From NCBI RefSeq assembly GCF_965204935.1, contig NZ_CBDBFO010000002.1: a stretch of DNA of 64,000 nucleotides. One strand, 5' to 3'. The notes under the pieces were generated by a model that was not told the origin of the DNA, did no database searches, and saw only the letters and a list, made by a program, of their open reading frames with translations. How positions within the stretch are numbered: position 1 is the stretch's first letter; each line of letters opens with the position of its first letter. A program made the translations under genes and the position numbers. Of the stretch, positions 8,317 through 17,262 are shown one piece after another. The stretch comes from Hoeflea_A sp965204935. GTDB lineage: Bacteria > Pseudomonadota > Alphaproteobacteria > Rhizobiales > Rhizobiaceae.

Positions 8317-9102
8317 CTACATTCGCGGCAAGCGTTTCACAAATTTCTCTTGCTGCACAAAGCGCGATACATAGCTATCGCAAATCAATATGCGTCGCTT
8401 AAACCTGTTCCAAGAGGCACCGGCATCACAACTGTCGAAATGCAACGTGACCTGGCTGGGCCACTTAAAACCGCGCATTATTCCCCCAATTCGATCCAAT
8501 ATTCCGCTGCTTGCCACGGCCGGTGTCAAGAAGCTGTCGCCGAGCACCATGTCAACATTGTTGGAAAGAAAGGGCCCGTCCAGCGAAATAGCTTCAAGCA
8601 CCTTGTCCCAACTTGCTATCTGCTGAGGTGCAATATCCGTACATTCATTCGCATCGTGTTCCGAAAAGCCAGCCCACTCCGCGACCACTGGCCACTCGGC
8701 TGGATCCGCACCGTACAACAGACAAAGAGACCTATAGGCACGACGAATATCCAAATCATGCTCACCTTTTAGATCGTACTCACTCGGGGTCTTTTCGCTG
8801 TCCTCGAACATCCACGAGCGTGCACGATCCATGATTATCGTCGGAGCGTTTTCGCGCATATGTTGGGAAATGTAATTTGTTGCAAAGCTGTCCGCCATGC
8901 TCTCTTCGTTGCCCAATACCGGCAATTCGAACTCGCGTATGATCGCGTGTCCAACTTCGTGAAGCAAAACATGGGTCGTCACGTTTTTTACGAAGTCACT
9001 GAGTTGGTATTGGTGTTCAAGTTCACTAGTGGGGTGCTCTCCAGCCTCGCCTGTGACCGCAGACAGGAGAAAGAAAGCGCAAGCTACCGACGGTCCTCTC
9101 AC
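8317..9102 (-). CDS. DUF4344-type putative zinc metallopeptidase, exported
   Basis: The 261-residue protein has a short signal-like N-terminus (RGPSVACAFFLLSAVTGEAGE) and a zincin motif in LLHEVGHAIIREFELPVLGNEESMADSFAT, i.e. HEVGH followed by a downstream E/D pattern. This is the diagnostic layout of DUF4344 family proteins, which are predicted periplasmic metallopeptidases of unknown substrate. I chose the GTG at 9102 because a perfect GGAGG lies five bases upstream; the frame is open further but lacks a ribosome site and similarity. The stop is TAG. The gene stands alone between IS remnants, with AT-richer composition than its neighbours, so it probably arrived by transfer. HEXXH and the leader argue that it is intact. 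Confidence 0.7.
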   Translation of the reverse strand: MRGPSVACAFFLLSAVTGEAGEHPTSELEHQYQLSDFVKNVTTHVLLHEVGHAIIREFELPVLGNEESMADSFATNYISQHMRENAPTIIMDRARSWMFEDSEKTPSEYDLKGEHDLDIRRAYRSLCLLYGADPAEWPVVAEWAGFSEHDANECTDIAPQQIASWDKVLEAISLDGPFLSNNVDMVLGDSFLTPAVASSGILDRIGGIMRGFKWPSQVTLHFDSCDAGASWNRFKRRILICDSYVSRFVQQEKFVKRLPRM

Positions 9103-9548
9103 TTTTACCTCCACCGCTTGGTTTGTCCGATCGCGCTGTTGCTCATGTCGCATCCAGGAAGTTGACCGTGGTCTTGGTGTTCCAACCCGTCCAATCAACC
9201 GCGGATACAATTTGTAACATAGGATTGTCGAGAACATTCTGAGTTGTCCGGTTTAGGTAACCTGCCAATTGTCCGCGTCGCGCCACGTCCAAGCGGGTCA
9301 CGCGGCTTCCTGTTTGCGATCCTCCTGCCTGATGGGCGATCCGTCAGACCGGTATCGGTTTCGTCCCAACAAAGGAACGCGGGGTCCAACAGGGATTGGC
9401 GTAAGCAGCTAATCTGGCTTGTTTTTCCCATGATCAGGCCCGCCGTTTTGGAGAGTGTGTCATGCGGCTGATTTCAGGGTGAGAATGCCGAGGGCGTCCC
9501 GGATGCCGCGCGACAAACAGGATTGCGCTGGATTCTCATCTTGTTTGT

Positions 9549-9866
9549 TTGTCGCGCTACACGCTGACACAGCAATATGAGATGACAAACGCCAATGCTG
9601 CCACCAATCGGTATCTGAAGGTGCGCGCCGATGGCGTCTTCCACATCGGGTCCGATGACACCAGCCCGACCAGCGAGCTGTTCCCTCAAAGGCACGATGT
9701 GCCGTTAGCACAGGTGCTCGAGACCATCAACAATCACTGCGGGATGCTTGGTGCATTCGAGCACTGGAAGCAGACCCATATCCGCCAGTCTGTTTCACGC
9801 CCCGCGCTTTTGGCCGGTATCATGGGGCTCGGGTGCGGCATCGGCGTGCGTAAGATAAGATGGCAC
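9549..9866 (+). pseudogene. Tn3-family transposase fragment
   Basis: About 105 codons resemble the DDE part of Tn3-type TnpA. NRYLKVRADGVFHI is followed by an LFPQRHDVPLAQVLETIN segment and AFEHWKQTHIRQSVSRPALL, then GIMGLGCGIGVRKI. Full Tn3 transposases have about 1000 residues, so this is a small internal piece. It ends at the RKI motif, where unrelated sequence begins, followed 100 bases later by an IS21 relic. No terminal repeats or resolvase are seen. Confidence 0.6.
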
Positions 9867-9966
9867 GCACCTCCTCACGCGTAACCGAAAGTGAGCTGGT
9901 GCGAGCTTCGTTATTTGATGATCGATTCGAGGGTTCAGCGACCCAAACAGAAGTCGATTCAAGACA

Positions 9967-10161
9967 CTTGCGGTTCGACAAACCTTCAGCATTGAGCCGA
10001 AGCACATCTCTGATCTTACGCATGGGTAATCTTTCCTTGGCCATCCTCGCCACCTTTGCTGTTGAAAAGGCGTAAGAATGCCCGTGTTTCCGTGTTTCAG
10101 ATCACCCAGAGAGGTTGATCACCATTGTCCACAAGCTGGCCGGAATGAGCCGGATTGCGCA
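9967..10161 (-). pseudogene. IS21 end with istA N-terminal fragment (relic)
   Basis: This stretch is nearly identical to 21243-21498, the right end of the complete IS21 element. It encodes the first 30 residues of IstA (ERLPMRKIRDVLRLNAEGLS) and then the terminal repeat region ending TGCGCA. In this copy the terminal multiple repeats have collapsed: only one ggccggaatgagccggatt unit is left, against several in the complete copy, as expected from recombination between short repeats. The rest of the element is missing. Confidence 0.8.
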
Positions 10162-10277
10162 ACGGGAGAACCTGCGTAAGCCTCAAGAAATCCAGCCGCC
10201 AACGTTGGCGGCTGCCTTAACCACTTTACAGTTATGCTCGTCAGCCTTCGGGAAGCCGATAAACCCTGCCACGCTCT

Positions 10278-11901
10278 TTAACCCGAATAATTCACGATGG
10301 TTGTGTTGCCGGCCCTGGCAGCATGTTTTCTTCGCCCTATTGATTCTGGACGCACCCCGAATGCCACGTCGGGGTTTTTCCGGCGGGCGGCGGGGTTATC
10401 TGGAGTTTTGCGTGTTGCTGTTTCAGGTTGGTCGGGGCGATATGAGCGTCAGGCGACGCGCGGCGGGGCCAGCGCGTCGAACATAAGCCGAATGAGGCTC
10501 TGGCACGGGCACGAAGCTGGCAAAGTCATGACGACCCTTGTTTTCTTCTCGACGATGGTCGCGGCCAGTTTGACGAGGTGAAGCCGCAACGTATCAAACT
10601 GGGCGTGTCGCCACTGGGAGCGTTTTGGACAGGTCGCCCGCAGCATCCACCATAGCCAGTAAGCACAGCCGTGCAGCATGAGCCGCATCTGATTGGCGCT
10701 GGCCCTTGAGCAAGACGTGCGATCCGAGGCGAGGTGGCTCTTCCAGCCCTTGATGTGGTTCTCGGCCTGTCCGCGTGCGCAGTAGATCTTCTCGTAAACG
10801 TGCTTGCCGCGCGGGGCGGTCAGATTGGTCACGACGAAGCGTGTGTCGCGCCCCAGGGGACCGACCTCGACCCGGGCAATGACGCGCTGTTCTTTCGACC
10901 AGGATCGGGCCGCATAAGAGAATGTCTTGAACCGACGCAGTTTCTCGCCCTTTCGCGCGTAGCGTTCCGCCGTGGATGCCTCCAGAGTTTGCACCTGTGC
11001 CTGAAGCCGTTGGTTACCCGACAGGCCGAAGACGTAGCGCAGCCCGAGAGTGTCACACAGGTCCAGAACCTCGGGAGTGCCGTAGTGGCTATCGGCCCGC
11101 AGCAGGATCTCGGTCGTAGGCCAATGGCGTCGGATCGATCGGATCAGGCGCCGGATGTGGGCAGCGGCCTCCTTGCCGGTTGGCCGACGGGCCGGGCGCA
11201 GCACAGCCCCGACAAGACGTCCCTCGCCGTCGAAGACCACAATCGGCTGGAAACCATATTCATCGTAGTAGCTGTTGAACAGGCGTAGCTGCTGGTGGCC
11301 ATGGACAGCATCGAAAGTGTCGTCGATGTCGAGTACGATGTGGCGGGGCGCACGGGCAAAAGACGTGCAATAAAACCGTACCATCTCACGCCCCATCCGG
11401 ATCAGCGCCCGTGTGTTGGCCAGGTTTTCCATGCGCGAGATCGTGGGCTGCGAGCACAGGGCCGCCCCGGTCCCGGGATCGCGCTCGAGAGCGAGTTTGA
11501 ACGCCGGTTCAGTCCGTAGATCATCCGCGTCGTTGCCATCCTCATATCCCGCTGCGATCATCATGATCCGGAACCGGATGATGTCTTGCAGGCTGTGCCG
11601 CACCTTGCCCGGTTCTCGTGGATCGGTGAGGCACGAAGAGACAAGGCCCGCCAGGTCGTGCCGACGTTCGACCTCCCGCAAAAGCGTCAGACCGGCATTG
11701 GAACTCATCTCCGCGCCATCAAAATTGAGAAGGATCGGTTTGCCGTTTAAGGGTGACAAAGCGGGCGAGGTGAAAGTAGACTGCATCATGGTAAGGGGGC
11801 CTGTCTGTGAAACTGGAGCTTTCGGCGTCGTTAACCGAAAAATACCTGCTTTCAAAAGCTTGCGCCACCCTTACCACACACCCATGAATTATTCGGGTTA
11901 A
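10278..11901 (-). mobile_element. IS1380-family insertion sequence, complete
   Basis: Inverted repeats frame the element: ttaacccgaataattca at 10278-10294 and its exact complement at 11885-11901. The outer TTAA on both sides is best read as the 4-bp target duplication (IS1380 elements favour TTAA), which leaves CCCGAATAATTCA as the inverted-repeat tip. The element is about 1.62 kb and holds one transposase gene. Confidence 0.8.
10449..11789 (-). CDS. IS1380 family transposase
   Basis: This is a DDE transposase of about 446 residues, normal for IS1380. Recognisable blocks are NAGLTLLREVERR near the N-terminus, VLDIDDTFDAVHGHQQL (first catalytic aspartate), ILLRADSHYG (second) and YCARGQAENHIKGWKSHLASDRTS (catalytic glutamate in the C-terminal part). 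The ATG at 11789 (or 11786) begins just inside the inverted repeat; the frame is open 22 codons further but without family similarity. There is no internal stop or frameshift, so it is probably active. Confidence 0.9.
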   Translation of the reverse strand: MMQSTFTSPALSPLNGKPILLNFDGAEMSSNAGLTLLREVERRHDLAGLVSSCLTDPREPGKVRHSLQDIIRFRIMMIAAGYEDGNDADDLRTEPAFKLALERDPGTGAALCSQPTISRMENLANTRALIRMGREMVRFYCTSFARAPRHIVLDIDDTFDAVHGHQQLRLFNSYYDEYGFQPIVVFDGEGRLVGAVLRPARRPTGKEAAAHIRRLIRSIRRHWPTTEILLRADSHYGTPEVLDLCDTLGLRYVFGLSGNQRLQAQVQTLEASTAERYARKGEKLRRFKTFSYAARSWSKEQRVIARVEVGPLGRDTRFVVTNLTAPRGKHVYEKIYCARGQAENHIKGWKSHLASDRTSCSRASANQMRLMLHGCAYWLWWMLRATCPKRSQWRHAQFDTLRLHLVKLAATIVEKKTRVVMTLPASCPCQSLIRLMFDALAPPRVA

Positions 11902-11941
11902 CATTCTCCGAGGTCACTTCGAGCCCGAGCTTCAAAACCTC

Positions 11942-13537
11942 TTATGAGATTTGAGAACCCCCATCCGGTTGCGGGTCAGCCGGTTCGGCCCTGACCTCAA
12001 GCAGGTTCCGGGCCTCGCGGCCACAGGCTATGCCGATCAGGTGGATGGATTGTGCCCCCTGGCGATACTTGTCGGCATAGCCCCGGTTCCGGATCTGAGA
12101 GAGCGCCGCGTCGAGCTGATCCTCCACATCGTCGATGCTGTCGGCCATCTTGAACTCAAGGATGAACACCTGCTCTCCGAGCCGCACCACAAGGTCCGCA
12201 CGGCCATGGCTTGAGATATCTTCCGGATGGACTTCAACACCAATGGCGCGGAAGCACATATGCAGCAGGCTGGCATACCACGCCTCGTAGCGGGCCAAGT
12301 CTCCCGTTGCATGCCACTGGTAGGGAATGCTTGCCAGCCATGCCTTGAGTTGTTCTCCAAAGCCCTTGAAGTCATTTGCCTGAAGCAGGGCACGCAGGCT
12401 CCGGCCCTCTGCAAGGGGAATGCGGTCCCGCTCGTCAAGATGCGCGAGCAGCTCGTCGTTGAGACTGAGTTTGACTTCGAGATTGGGATAGTCCAGCCGA
12501 TAAGAGGTCCTGTACCCTTCCTTTTGCTCATCGGTGATGGTCAGATATCCGGTCTGGAACAGAAGCGCCTCGGGGCTGATGTCGTTGACGTCGAACTTGG
12601 AGATCAGCGACATGTCGCTGAAACGTCCTTCAAGTTCCATCGGGCTGATCGACTTTGCCTTCAGCGTCTCGAACAGGAAGTTGGGCGATCCGGTCCCGAA
12701 CCAGAAGGCCTTGAACTCCCGTTTCCGAAACAGCAACAACACGTCGAAGGGATTGTAGACGCGCGTATCGCCACCCCAGTTATAGCCGTTATACCAGCGC
12801 CGGATTTCTTCCCGGTCCAGCCCGTCCAGTTCCGGGGCGAACACGGTGTCGATATCCGCACCCGTATAGCCGCAGAGCGTGGCAAAGCGAGGATCAAGGC
12901 TGATGTCTTCCAGATTGTTAAGGCCGGAGAACAGGCTTACCCTGGAGAACATGCTGATGCCGGTCACGAAGACGAAGCGCACATGCGCGGCACTGTCCTT
13001 GATGATGCCGTAGAAGCCCCGCAGATAATCCCGGTTGGCGCGGGCAACTGCGGGGTCTCCGAGTGTGTCCAGGATCGGCTTGTCATACTCGTCCACGAGG
13101 ATCACCACCCGTTGACCGCTGCTCTGATGAAGGCGGTCGAGCAGATCGAAAAGTTGTTCGGGACCGGTTGTATAGACGGAGGCGGCTAAGCCTGCTTTAC
13201 GTTCAACCGATTTGAGTTGCGCCAGAATATTACGCTCAATGTCCTCGCGTTCATCGTATTTCCCGCCAAAGCTGAGACGCAGCACCGGGTGGGTAACCGA
13301 CCAGTCCCAATGGGGGTGAATATCCAAACCTTCAAACAGCGCCTCCTGCCCCTCGAAGAGTGCCTTGATCGTGTCCAGCAGCAAGCTCTTGCCGAAGCGG
13401 CGCGGGCGGGACAGAAACCAGTAGTCGCCCCGATCAATCAGGGTTCGGATGAGGGGAGTCTTGTCGACATAGTAGCTGTCGGTTTCCCTCAGTCTGGCAA
13501 AGGATTGAATGCCGATGGGCAGACGTTTACGGACCAT
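11942..13537 (-). CDS. AAA-ATPase-like protein with C-terminal PD-(D/E)XK nuclease domain (AAA-ATPase_like + DUF1703)
   Basis: The 531-residue protein opens with the family signature LPIGIQSFARLRE...YYVDKT. It has a degenerate Walker A in SRPRRFGKSLLLDTI (about residues 44-54) and a Walker B in VVILVDEYDKPI (about 145). The C-terminal PD-(D/E)XK fold shows GRADLVVRL and FILEFKMA (about 455-475), i.e. the D...ExK residues. Proteins of this architecture are common in accessory islands; their role is unproven, and nucleic-acid targeting or nuclease activity is an inference. Its start lies 11 bases inside the preceding 47-codon ORF, so it is the last gene of the compact defence-like cluster, with an IS1380 element 40 bases beyond its stop. 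Confidence 0.85.
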   Translation of the reverse strand: MVRKRLPIGIQSFARLRETDSYYVDKTPLIRTLIDRGDYWFLSRPRRFGKSLLLDTIKALFEGQEALFEGLDIHPHWDWSVTHPVLRLSFGGKYDEREDIERNILAQLKSVERKAGLAASVYTTGPEQLFDLLDRLHQSSGQRVVILVDEYDKPILDTLGDPAVARANRDYLRGFYGIIKDSAAHVRFVFVTGISMFSRVSLFSGLNNLEDISLDPRFATLCGYTGADIDTVFAPELDGLDREEIRRWYNGYNWGGDTRVYNPFDVLLLFRKREFKAFWFGTGSPNFLFETLKAKSISPMELEGRFSDMSLISKFDVNDISPEALLFQTGYLTITDEQKEGYRTSYRLDYPNLEVKLSLNDELLAHLDERDRIPLAEGRSLRALLQANDFKGFGEQLKAWLASIPYQWHATGDLARYEAWYASLLHMCFRAIGVEVHPEDISSHGRADLVVRLGEQVFILEFKMADSIDDVEDQLDAALSQIRNRGYADKYRQGAQSIHLIGIACGREARNLLEVRAEPADPQPDGGSQIS

Positions 13538-13670
13538 GGCTTACCCCCGTTACCGGGACAGATACCAGGCGATAACCAATGCGGGCAAAGCGTTCGTCAT
13601 GACTGTATAGTTTGGTTTGAATCCGCTTGAGATGCTCAAGCAGCAGTTCGTTCGTCACAGTCTCGGTCAT
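13527..13670 (-). CDS. 47-residue helical small protein
   Basis: An ATG at 13670, only 4 bases after the stop of the HNH nuclease gene, opens a 47-codon frame (TNELLLEHLKRIQTKLYSHD and on) ending at 13527, 11 bases inside the AAA/PD-(D/E)XK gene. The sequence resembles the N-terminus of short coiled-coil proteins of alphaproteobacteria (ELLLExLKxIQxxL...DERF), which are usually 60-80 residues, so this one is probably a shortened copy. Its tight packing suggests at least a role in translational coupling. It could also be a non-functional spacer ORF. Confidence 0.45.
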   Translation of the reverse strand: MTETVTNELLLEHLKRIQTKLYSHDERFARIGYRLVSVPVTGVSHGP

Positions 13671-13674
13671 GTTT

Positions 13675-14757
13675 TCACCTGTCTGATTTTCTGCGGTTGC
13701 AGGGCTTGCAAAGCATTTGGCAATTTTCGGCAGTTGTCTTGCCGCCTTGCGACCAAGGGTCTATGTGGTCGGCTTCCATCTGGCTTAAGTCGAACTGCTC
13801 CTTGCAGATCGGGCAAAGGCCCTCCTGACGTTCGAAAGCCTCCCGCTTCATCGAGTCTGTGAAAGTCCTGATGCTCAGGTGTCGTTCGTCTCCGTCCAGA
13901 ACGTAGCGCCAGACGCCCGCTTTCCTTGTGACGTCATCATCCATGAGAAGGCGCTTTATGTCGGCTTCAAGCGCGGACGGGTCCAGATCGTCTTTGCCGA
14001 ACCTGTTGTACAGCGGCCCCCATGCAACGCCTTTCATCTCTCGTCGATAGTTTGGAAATGTCGCTGCAACCCATGCGATCACAGATTGGAAGTAATTCCA
14101 GAGATCAACAGCGGTTTTGTCATGCTGATGCTCCGACATGTAGTCCTTGACCTCGCCGTCATGGATCCACTTCAGAGCGGTTTCGAGGTAGTCCTGACGG
14201 ATTGCAGACCCTTTCAGGTACTTGTTGCCGATGTTATGGGCCGGGCAGTTTGGGCGGCTGAAATACTTTTTGGCGTCTGACAGCCAAGGCCCGTGATAGA
14301 CGGCGTTCCGCAATTCCTGGTCGGTCAGAATCTCGCCTGCGATGTTGATGACCTCAAACCACTCAAGCCTTTGGCTGTCCGTGCCCGAGCAGGTGTAGAT
14401 CATGAGTTCATAATTCAGGATTTGCTCTTGCTGATCAGCTTGCAGGTTGTGGAAGCCCAATCCATCAATGGAGAAAACGCCTTCCACATATTGGCAAATC
14501 GAGATCGTGCGCTGTTGTCCGTCGATGATTTCGAACCTGTCGCCGTCAATCTCATTCCAGTACATCGTGTTCAGCGGCAATCCGTTGCGGACCGTGTTGA
14601 TCACCGCATCGCGCTGTTTGTCCCTGTAGACGAATTCGCGCTGATAAGACGGTCGTATGTCGAGCCTGCCGCCATAGCCAGTGACACCGCCTTCCCCATC
14701 GTCGCTATAGCCCTCAACCAGTTCGCGGACAGTCAGTTTCCGTTCCCTGATTTTCAT
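13675..14757 (-). CDS. DUF262 (GmrSD-like) plus HNH endonuclease
   Basis: The 360-residue protein begins with a DUF262/ParB-like domain. It shows IRPSYQREFVY (about residue 35) and the NTP-binding-like signature EIIDGQQRTISICQYV (about 75), as in GmrS/BrxU-type nucleases. The C-terminus is an HNH/McrA-type zinc nuclease: CPICKEQF ... MEADHIDPWSQGGKTTAENC ... CKPCNRRK, with two CxxC pairs and the DH catalytic pair. By family it would be a nucleotide-controlled DNA nuclease of type IV or phage-defence kind. Its ATG overlaps by 4 bases (ATGA) the original stop of the methyltransferase gene upstream, now split off by an IS, so the two were translationally coupled. It appears intact. Confidence 0.85.
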   Translation of the reverse strand: MKIRERKLTVRELVEGYSDDGEGGVTGYGGRLDIRPSYQREFVYRDKQRDAVINTVRNGLPLNTMYWNEIDGDRFEIIDGQQRTISICQYVEGVFSIDGLGFHNLQADQQEQILNYELMIYTCSGTDSQRLEWFEVINIAGEILTDQELRNAVYHGPWLSDAKKYFSRPNCPAHNIGNKYLKGSAIRQDYLETALKWIHDGEVKDYMSEHQHDKTAVDLWNYFQSVIAWVAATFPNYRREMKGVAWGPLYNRFGKDDLDPSALEADIKRLLMDDDVTRKAGVWRYVLDGDERHLSIRTFTDSMKREAFERQEGLCPICKEQFDLSQMEADHIDPWSQGGKTTAENCQMLCKPCNRRKSDR

Positions 14758-14832
14758 GGCTTAATTCTTCTGATCATGATCCGAGCATAAGTCGATTTGT
14801 AATTTCCATTGTCAACTTTTATAGTTGCCCGC
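14754..14832 (-). pseudogene. Displaced 3' end of the EcoRI-type methyltransferase gene
   Basis: Joining 16271 to 14823 across a single copy of the 9-base target duplication continues the methyltransferase frame. It gives a 22-residue end (IKVDNGNYKSTYARIMIRR, then IKP) and a TGA that overlaps the nuclease ATG. The STYARIMI part matches the usual C-terminal region of the EcoRI methylase family. It is now separated from the gene body by the 1438-bp IS. Confidence 0.85.
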
Positions 14833-16270
14833 CAGCAATTCTAATTTTGGCTCATTTTTGGGTCTCAGATGAATTTGAGCTGATTTTCAGGAGGGTTTAG
14901 GTTGCTTCCGGGCTGACTTGACGGTCGGTGGTGGCTCACCATCGACAAGTGTTCGTATGAGTGCACCCCAATCCGGGAAGATCAAGTAGCAAACAATCGT
15001 GCGGATGTGATCGAAGAACCGATACCGCGCCGCTAAAACACTGCGGGCTTTCTTCCAGAGCGCTTCGAGTACATCACAAACTGTATGCATGGCGAAGGCG
15101 AGCAGATTGAGCGTCGCCAGCACAGATGCCAGATAATTGTCGCCATGCCCAAAGTTGTGCTCCAGATTGTATCCCCGGGTTTTCAGAACATTGAAGGTCT
15201 CATTTTCAATCTTCCACCGTGCGCGTCCGCAAGCGGCAAGGTCCCCGACATTGGTCTCATCGACAGCGATGTTGGTCACAAAGCTGTTGCGATATGTGGT
15301 CTTCCCTTTGGTGTTGATAATCTCGATTTCGAACCAGTTGACGTGGGTCGCGTCCTTGCCATCGCGCAGGGGTACATCATTCAGCCAGCGATAGATGTGG
15401 GTGGCAGCCTTGCGACCCTTTTTGATACGACGGCGCTTTGTCGAGTTGATCTCGGCACCGTCCAGCCACTCGTACAACGTCTTATGGGACAAGGACTTGG
15501 CAGTCAGAATGAAGTCGCCGCCAACCGACTGAATCGTATCAACAATCGGCTGATTAGCATACAGGTCATCGCCAAGATAAACTGGCTTTAGCGAAGCGTA
15601 ACGTTTCCCATTGGCGGCAAGCCAGCGTTTGACGGCATTCCTTTCACAATCCTGTTTCGCATGACCGTCCTGCGGGCTAATAAATTCCGGCTGCAGCGGT
15701 ATCGCTCGGCTGTCACCCGGGACGACGACCGCGGCGGAAACCATGGTGTGAAAATACTCGGTGCCGCCATCATTGCGCTTGCGATGAGAACAATTCCGGC
15801 AATGCAACTTGCGGCTACAGAAATATTCTGTGCCATCAAGTGCAATCAGCACGCGACCATCCAGACATCGGAAAGGCTCCAAACCGTTATGGCTTTTCAG
15901 ATGGTCAACAAGGTTATCAAACTGCCCAAAGAGATGCTGCGGTTCAGCCTCATCAAGCATCGAGCGGATATGATTATCGCTCGGAAGCTTCTTGATTCCG
16001 AACAACGTCTGACAGTTCGAGCAACCGTTACCCGCTTGCATCTCGCGCTGATGCGACAGGAACGACGGAGACTGCATGAAAAATATCGAAAACGCCGACA
16101 GGCCGATATCTGCCATCGTGTAACTCGTGTTTGGGCCAACCCGTCGGTCAGGCAAGTTCGCGCAGCACGATCTGAGCGAGCCAATGAGGGAATCCAAGTG
16201 TAACACGCAACAAACGAATCATAGATCGAGCGATTTGAGAATCCCAAAAATCCCAAAATTAGAATTGCTG
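14833..16270 (-). mobile_element. 1438-bp insertion sequence with 9-bp target duplication
   Basis: The tips are inverted: CAGCAATTCTAATTTTGG at 14833 and its complement ending at 16270, with similarity continuing inward (TTTTTGGG, TC). The 9 bases gttgcccgc occur directly on both sides (14824-14832 and 16271-16279), a clean target-site duplication. One transposase gene fills the element. The duplication is unmutated and the flanking gene rejoins exactly, so the insertion is recent. Confidence 0.9.
14887..16206 (-). CDS. DDE transposase (IS4/ISNCY-like)
   Basis: The 439-residue protein carries a DDE layout: CLDGRVLIALDGTEYFCSRK (first aspartate), SLKPVYLGDDLYANQPIV (second) and RARWKIENETFNVLKTRGYN, the Y-(2)-R-(3)-E-(6)-K-like motif with the catalytic glutamate. 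The Cys cluster CRNCSHRKRNDG follows the first catalytic block. I recognise this type as an unclassified (ISNCY-type) or IS4-like transposase; the exact family needs ISfinder. The frame is uninterrupted. Confidence 0.8.
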   Translation of the reverse strand: MLHLDSLIGSLRSCCANLPDRRVGPNTSYTMADIGLSAFSIFFMQSPSFLSHQREMQAGNGCSNCQTLFGIKKLPSDNHIRSMLDEAEPQHLFGQFDNLVDHLKSHNGLEPFRCLDGRVLIALDGTEYFCSRKLHCRNCSHRKRNDGGTEYFHTMVSAAVVVPGDSRAIPLQPEFISPQDGHAKQDCERNAVKRWLAANGKRYASLKPVYLGDDLYANQPIVDTIQSVGGDFILTAKSLSHKTLYEWLDGAEINSTKRRRIKKGRKAATHIYRWLNDVPLRDGKDATHVNWFEIEIINTKGKTTYRNSFVTNIAVDETNVGDLAACGRARWKIENETFNVLKTRGYNLEHNFGHGDNYLASVLATLNLLAFAMHTVCDVLEALWKKARSVLAARYRFFDHIRTIVCYLIFPDWGALIRTLVDGEPPPTVKSARKQPKPS

Positions 16271-17250
16271 GTTGCCCGCCTGTTTAGATCGCCCGGGTTT
16301 GATACATCCTGAGTTGTATATTCTCTTGTTTTTAATCCAGAATTATTGTCTCTATCCGTCACCCCCAATATCTCGAACTGGTCCGGGTTGTATTTGTCCA
16401 GAAAGGTGATGGGCACCCCCATCGCTCCCGGCCAATCCGTCGGAATATCAGCGGTTTTGCTCACTTCGATCGCGTCGTAATTGTCGTAGGTCGGGTAATC
16501 CTCGGGCGTGTAGCTGCGGTACAGTATCAGTTCTTCGTGCCGCTTCTTGTGGTCCAGATTGGTGAACCAAATGCTTTGGGAACGGCCTTTCACAACACCA
16601 TCAATCAGTTTGTAGGCGCTTCTTTCTTTCTTTGTGCAGGTAAGTTCTTTTGCGTAATCTGGCGGGACGTCAAACAACAAATCTTGGCTCATTGAAGTGT
16701 TGCCAACCCAAAGATAATTACCACTGATAAGCGGAAAGATTTCCTTGTAGGTGATCGCGTTTTTGTTGCCGATGATCAGGAATTTCTTGTCGTATTCGAT
16801 CATCTGCGCCACGTAATCGCGGAACAGTGAGAACGGCGGGTTCGTGACCACGATATCCGCCTGTTTCAGTATCTCGATACATTCCGCGCTGCGAAAGTCC
16901 CCGTCGCCTTCAAGCTGCGTGATCCCGATATCCTCGGGTCTGGGCACGGTTTCACCGTCCCGGAACCCGTCATAGTCCAGCCGGATCGCCCGTTCCGCGT
17001 CATGCCGTGAAAACAGGTCGGGTTCCTGGTTCTTGTAGCAGGTGGTGATCAGCTTCCGGAGGCCCAGCCAGTGAAAGTTGTGGCTGAAATAGTGGAAGAA
17101 ATTGCTGACGCGCGGATCATCGCAGTTGCAATAGACGATCTTGTCCCTGAAATGCTGCCTGTAGTGGCGCAACTCGTTTTCTATGTCGCCAAGCTGGGTG
17201 TAGAACTCGTCGTTCTTGGCCTTCCTGGCCGCGCTCAGGTTTTCATTCAT
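16219..17250 (-). pseudogene. EcoRI-type adenine-specific DNA methyltransferase, split by an IS near its 3' end
   Basis: The first about 327 residues match the EcoRI methylase family: KNDEFYTQLGDIENELRHY, DKIVYCNCDDPRVSNFFHYF, a SAM-binding region, and the catalytic N6-adenine motif IVVTNPPFSLFRDYV (NPPF, about residue 136). From base 16270 the frame enters the IS and adds 17 foreign codons (SNSNFGIFGILKSLD and on) in place of the last 22 native ones. Only the extreme C-terminus is lost, so activity may survive. The start ATG has AGAGGATCTGAAC upstream. It would protect DNA from, or act together with, the DUF262/HNH nuclease next to it; the recognition site is unknown. Confidence 0.85.
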
Positions 17251-17262
17251 GTTCAGATCCTC

